Below, in pieces: positions 6,432 to 9,387 of a DNA stretch of 9,387 nucleotides. Numbering within the stretch: position 1 is the stretch's first letter; each line of letters starts with the position of its first letter. Made by a program: the position numbers and the translations under genes. A model generated the notes under the pieces. It ran no database searches. It was not told the origin of the DNA and worked only from the letters and a program-made list of their open reading frames with translations. The DNA is from Eutrophobius sp051275005 (GTDB lineage Bacteria > Pseudomonadota > Gammaproteobacteria > Eutrophobiales > Eutrophobiaceae), in contig JBNMOP010000109.1 of NCBI GenBank assembly GCA_051275005.1, forward strand, positions 1-9,387, written 5' to 3'.

Positions 6432-6439
6432 TTAGTCGA

Positions 6440-7816
6440 TTAACGCTCAAGCGGGTTGTACTCTGAGTCTTTGTAGCGTGTCTCCCCTGCAAGTACTGTC
6501 ATCAACACCTTGTTGTCACGTACCTCGGTATCGGTACCAGACAAAAAATCTTTATCGATAACAGCAAAGTCTGCATATTTTCCCACTTCAAGACTTCCAA
6601 TTTTATTTTCAGCATTATGAAATTCTGCAGAGCGGTAGGTAAATAATTTTATTGCCACAACACGGTCTATACCTTCTTCAGGGGTGAACACCTCACCTTG
6701 TCCGAATTTTTCAGGTACTGTCCTACCTGCATCTGATCCCTTCTCTATCTCCCGATTGACATAGACATCCATGATATCAAAGTAGGTTTCTGGTGTGGGG
6801 AAACCAATCTCAGCTTCACCCACAACATTCACCCCCATGTCCAGCAAGGTCTTCACAGGTCCCATGAATTTCCAACCAGCTTCACCATAATTCTGACGGA
6901 TATTATCCGGCTCGATGGCCAGGGCACGACGTAAGTTAATAGGAATATAAATATTATATTTCACCAGTCCTGCCACTACGTCAGGTACCGCACCGGTGAG
7001 GGTACCGTGGGCAAATCCATGACGGGAATTGCGAACATAATCCAGAGTCAATACCCCAGGATTTTTCTCCATCGCCTCTTCCAGCTTCTGAATAAAAATT
7101 CGTAAGCCATGGCTACCCACACCATGCACACCCACAAAACGCCAGCCCGCCTGCAATCCTCTAATTAGAGCCTGGACTATTGGCGAACTAAAATCCGGGC
7201 AAATTTCCAATACCTGTTTAACCTGTACAGCATCAACACCGGCTTTAACCGGAAGATCATCACCCAGACAACCTCTGTTGGGTGCGTCCCAACCACCTTC
7301 ACTGCTGATCCCACGTTGCCAAAACCAGGGATTACCATTTATCCCTTGCCACTGCACACCGATGGTGGCATATAGACCGGCTGAAGCAGCAGCAGTCATT
7401 GGCTGAGTCGATGTTTCACCACTCCAGGCAAATCGTACCGGCAGGCGATTCTCTTCCCGCAGTAGATGCTGAAAACCCGTTATTTGATCGGCAGTATCCA
7501 ACCGAGAACCAAAGGTTGTCATGCCAGATGTGGAGTAGTAGTTATCTGCAAGTATCTTGAAACCTTCTGCAAACTGAGAAGGACTGGGCTGCTCACGTAA
7601 AAGACCATTTATATGTCCACGCAGCCCGGTAATGATCAACGATCGCCCACCCGGGTCTTCCATTCCCCGTGATTCATTGTTAATGGTTTCGGCGAAGTCA
7701 GGCCACATCTCCAGTATCTTGGCGGTAGCCACATCATTGAACAATAAGGCCCGATGACTGGCATGGACCGATAGACTTACCACTAAACATATCAGTAGTA
7801 TTGTCAGTTTCTTCAT
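6440..7816 (-). CDS. Secreted N-terminally truncated amidohydrolase paralogue, copy 3
   Basis: This 458-residue protein is the second-transcribed member of the array. Its signal peptide (MKKLTILLIC..., ending SVHA at 19) leads directly into SHRALLFND. The retained C-terminal amidohydrolase features are C183/C206 around GDDLPVK, GVHGVGSHG (H231, H236), SRHGFAHGT (H266, H270), VGEAEIGFP where the strand 8 Asp would be, and GSLEVGKYAD (407-416). It is closest to copy 2: same length, same one-residue gap near residue 63, same TPETYFDIMDVYVNRE segment, and near-identical silent sites in the NPGVLTLDYVR region. The ATG at 7814-7816 is preceded by AGGG 11 bases away in a small hairpin loop. The gap to copy 4 is 31 bases. 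As with the other copies, catalysis like that of a normal amidohydrolase is unlikely with HxH missing; the actual role is unknown. Confidence 0.85.
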   Translation of the reverse strand: MKKLTILLICLVVSLSVHASHRALLFNDVATAKILEMWPDFAETINNESRGMEDPGGRSLIITGLRGHINGLLREQPSPSQFAEGFKILADNYYSTSGMTTFGSRLDTADQITGFQHLLREENRLPVRFAWSGETSTQPMTAAASAGLYATIGVQWQGINGNPWFWQRGISSEGGWDAPNRGCLGDDLPVKAGVDAVQVKQVLEICPDFSSPIVQALIRGLQAGWRFVGVHGVGSHGLRIFIQKLEEAMEKNPGVLTLDYVRNSRHGFAHGTLTGAVPDVVAGLVKYNIYIPINLRRALAIEPDNIRQNYGEAGWKFMGPVKTLLDMGVNVVGEAEIGFPTPETYFDIMDVYVNREIEKGSDAGRTVPEKFGQGEVFTPEEGIDRVVAIKLFTYRSAEFHNAENKIGSLEVGKYADFAVIDKDFLSGTDTEVRDNKVLMTVLAGETRYKDSEYNPLER

Positions 7817-7821
7817 GATTG

Positions 7822-7836
7822 ATATCGCCCTGATAT
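7822..7836 (-). promoter_or_regulatory. Hairpin presenting the copy 3 ribosome binding site
   Basis: On the minus strand ATATC pairs with GATAT around an AGGGC loop. AGGG is the only Shine-Dalgarno-like run before copy 3, 11 bases from its ATG. The stem is only five mostly A-T pairs, so it would be weak alone. Confidence 0.4.
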
Positions 7837-7847
7837 GAATTTATTTT

Positions 7848-9251
7848 TTAACGTTCAACAGGGTTGTAAGCAGCGTCTTTATATCGCGTTTCACCTGCGA
7901 GTATGGTCATTAACACCTTGTTGTGACGCACTTCTGTATCCGGCCCTGAGAGGAAATCCTTATCGATAACCGCAAAGTCTGCATACTTACCCACTTCAAG
8001 GCTACCTATCTTATCCTCGGCATAATGGAAATCCGCTGAGCGATAGGTAAGTAGCTTCAAGGCCACAACACGATCGACACCTTCCTCGGGAACATATACC
8101 TGGCCTTCACCGAAATTTTCAGGTATCGGCCTACCTTCACTCGTGCCATTACTGATTTCTCTGTTAACAAATACATCTGCCTGCTTGAAATAGGTTGTTG
8201 GATCTGGATGACCAATCTCACCTTCACCAACGACTTTTACACCCATATCCAACAGAGTCTTCACTGGCCCCAGAAATGCCCAACCCGGTTCACCATAGTT
8301 TTGGCGGATATTATCCGGCTCTATGGCCAGGGCACGGCGTAAATTAATTGGGATATAAATGTTGTAATGCTTAATTTGTTCCATCACCTCAGGTACCGCT
8401 CCCGTGAGGGTGCCATGGGCAAAGCCATGGCGTGATTTTCTAACATAATCCAGGGTGAGTACACCGGGGTTTTTCTCCATGGCCTCTTCAAGTTTTTGAA
8501 CGAAGATACGAAAGCCGTGACTACCTACACCATGGACACCGACAAAACGCCAGCCTGCCTGTAAACCTCGCATCAGTGCCTGAACATTAGGTGAAGAGAA
8601 GTCAGGGCATATTTCCAGGACTTCCTTAACAGATTTAACATCAACCCCAGGTTTAACTCGCAGATCATCTCCCTGACAACCCCGGTTAGGGGCATCCCAG
8701 CCGCCTTCACTACTGATACCACGCTGCCACAACCATGGATTGGAATTCATCCCCTGCCATTGCACACCGATGGTGGCATATAAACCCGCGGCTGCCGCTG
8801 CGGTGATAGGTTGTGTAGCAGTTTCCACGCTCCAGGCAAATCGTACAGGTAGTTTATTATTCTCACGCAAGATATGCTGAAACCCTGTGATCTGAGGGGC
8901 GGTATCCAGTCTGGAACCAAATGTGGTCATACCAGAAGTAGAATAAAATTCATCGGCCAATACCTGAAACCCTTCCGCAAATTGCGCCGGACTGGGTTGT
9001 TCACGGAGTAAATTATTAATATGGGATCTTAACCCGGTCTGGATGATTAATGACCGCCCACCTGGATCCTCCATGCCACGTGTTTCGTTATTGATAGACT
9101 CTGCAAATTCAGGCCACATCTCGAGTATCTTTGAAGTAGCCATATCATTAAATAGAAGTGCACGGTGACTTGCCTGTGCAGACATGCTCAGCATTAATAT
9201 TGCCGACAGCATTAACCCCTTTGTTAAGTTTATTTTATTTGTTGTTGTCAT
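7848..9251 (-). CDS. Secreted N-terminally truncated amidohydrolase paralogue, copy 4
   Basis: This 467-residue protein is the first-transcribed paralogue. An in-frame TTG at 9252-9254 would add one residue, but ATG at 9249-9251 is preferred because AAGGGG (9259-9264) lies 7 bases before it. The longer n-region (MTTTNKINLTKG) precedes a hydrophobic stretch and SAQA, with cleavage likely after residue 27; SHRALLFND follows. The rest matches the other copies: C192, C215, GVHGVGSHG (H240, H245), SRHGFAHGT (H275, H279), VGEGEIGHP and GSLEVGKYAD (416-425). It differs at the otherwise invariant GCLGDDLP, reading GCQGDDLRVK, and at VRHNKVL (others VRDNKVL). It is nearest to copy 1 in the TYFKQ.DVFVNRE segment and the extra residue near 71. 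The ribosome binding site overlaps the upstream gene's stop codon, so the two are probably translationally coupled. The HxH motif is absent and the function is unknown. Confidence 0.85.
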   Translation of the reverse strand: MTTTNKINLTKGLMLSAILMLSMSAQASHRALLFNDMATSKILEMWPEFAESINNETRGMEDPGGRSLIIQTGLRSHINNLLREQPSPAQFAEGFQVLADEFYSTSGMTTFGSRLDTAPQITGFQHILRENNKLPVRFAWSVETATQPITAAAAAGLYATIGVQWQGMNSNPWLWQRGISSEGGWDAPNRGCQGDDLRVKPGVDVKSVKEVLEICPDFSSPNVQALMRGLQAGWRFVGVHGVGSHGFRIFVQKLEEAMEKNPGVLTLDYVRKSRHGFAHGTLTGAVPEVMEQIKHYNIYIPINLRRALAIEPDNIRQNYGEPGWAFLGPVKTLLDMGVKVVGEGEIGHPDPTTYFKQADVFVNREISNGTSEGRPIPENFGEGQVYVPEEGVDRVVALKLLTYRSADFHYAEDKIGSLEVGKYADFAVIDKDFLSGPDTEVRHNKVLMTILAGETRYKDAAYNPVER

Positions 9252-9258
9252 CAATCTG

Positions 9259-9264
9259 CCCCTT
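9259..9264 (-). promoter_or_regulatory. Ribosome binding site of copy 4, overlapping the upstream stop
   Basis: AAGGGG on the minus strand lies 7 bases from the ATG at 9249-9251 and only 4 from the in-frame TTG at 9252-9254, which favours the ATG. Its first two bases belong to the TAA (9263-9265) of the preceding gene, so ribosomes finishing that gene would be placed on this site. Confidence 0.7.
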
Positions 9265-9387
9265 ATTCCAGTTCCACTACGTTGTCATATATCTCTTCAC
9301 CATTCGGACCCACCGTGATGTGTACCCACACGTTCTTTTCAGGGGCCGATAAGATAGACGACGCACTCGACAATACAAACGGATAGT
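9263..9387 (-). CDS. 3' end of an unrecognised gene, truncated by the window edge
   Basis: The frame is open from the window end to TAA at 9263-9265 and yields 40 residues, including NVWVHITVGPNGEEIYDN and a C-terminal VVELE. The alternating polar and hydrophobic pattern of VWVHITV suggests a beta-strand, and GPNGEEIY a turn. It does not resemble the C-terminus of the amidohydrolase paralogues, which end in YNP(V/L).R, nor the missing N-terminal half of that fold as seen before residue 280 of the long protein. The 11-base gap to copy 4, with the shared ribosome binding site, indicates the same operon. Product unknown; that it is coding is inferred from the open frame plus the precise junction. 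Confidence 0.6.
   Translation of the reverse strand, partial: YPFVLSSASSILSAPEKNVWVHITVGPNGEEIYDNVVELE

Noticed and set aside
3471..9251. The paralogues as remnants of a pseudogene broken by frameshifts
   Set aside because: Each has its own start, signal peptide and intact frame, and differences between copies are often silent, which points to maintained genes.
1..9387. Insertion sequence, CRISPR array, tRNA or attachment site
   Set aside because: No transposase, direct-repeat and spacer series, cloverleaf-like sequence or flanking target duplication was seen.

Overview
The window looks like an accessory stretch of a bacterial chromosome, most likely from a gammaproteobacterium. That assignment is inference from a ParE-type toxin, Sec signal peptides, a CsrA-like RNA motif and AT-leaning base composition; no rRNA, tRNA or other phylogenetic marker is present. 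It holds one plus-strand gene end (parE-like toxin, 3-290, with its own terminator at 300-329), a 355-base gene-free stretch (291-645), and then a long co-directional minus-strand block that fills the rest.

Read in the direction of transcription (9387 down to 646), the minus-strand block has these parts: the 3' end of an unrecognised gene; four tandem paralogues of 458-467 residues (called here copy 4, 3, 2 and 1), each with a signal peptide and each matching only the C-terminal part of an amidohydrolase; a small exported cupredoxin; and a full-length 696-residue exported amidohydrolase with an intact HxH metal motif. Spacings are 11, 31, 29, 183, 143 and 168 bases. The first three gaps are operon-like. 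The 183-base gap is almost entirely made of inverted repeats.

The most unusual content is the tandem array. The four proteins begin, right after the signal peptide, at a point matching about residue 280 of the 696-residue protein. They therefore lack the N-terminal beta-sandwich strands and the HxH metal-binding strand of the barrel, yet keep the later histidines, a Cys pair and the GSLE.GK.AD C-terminal motif. Their sequences are very well conserved with many silent differences, so they look selected and functional rather than decayed. The block may encode a secreted or periplasmic set: one complete metal-dependent hydrolase, several incomplete relatives, and a copper protein. The substrate cannot be read from the sequence.

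A second layer is RNA structure. Each of the two shortest inter-paralogue gaps puts the only Shine-Dalgarno-like G run in a small hairpin loop 11 bases before the start codon. The 183-base gap has five consecutive hairpins, one of which matches the CsrA/RsmA binding consensus at 11 of 12 positions. A hairpin with the same loop and a different stem follows the last gene of the block.
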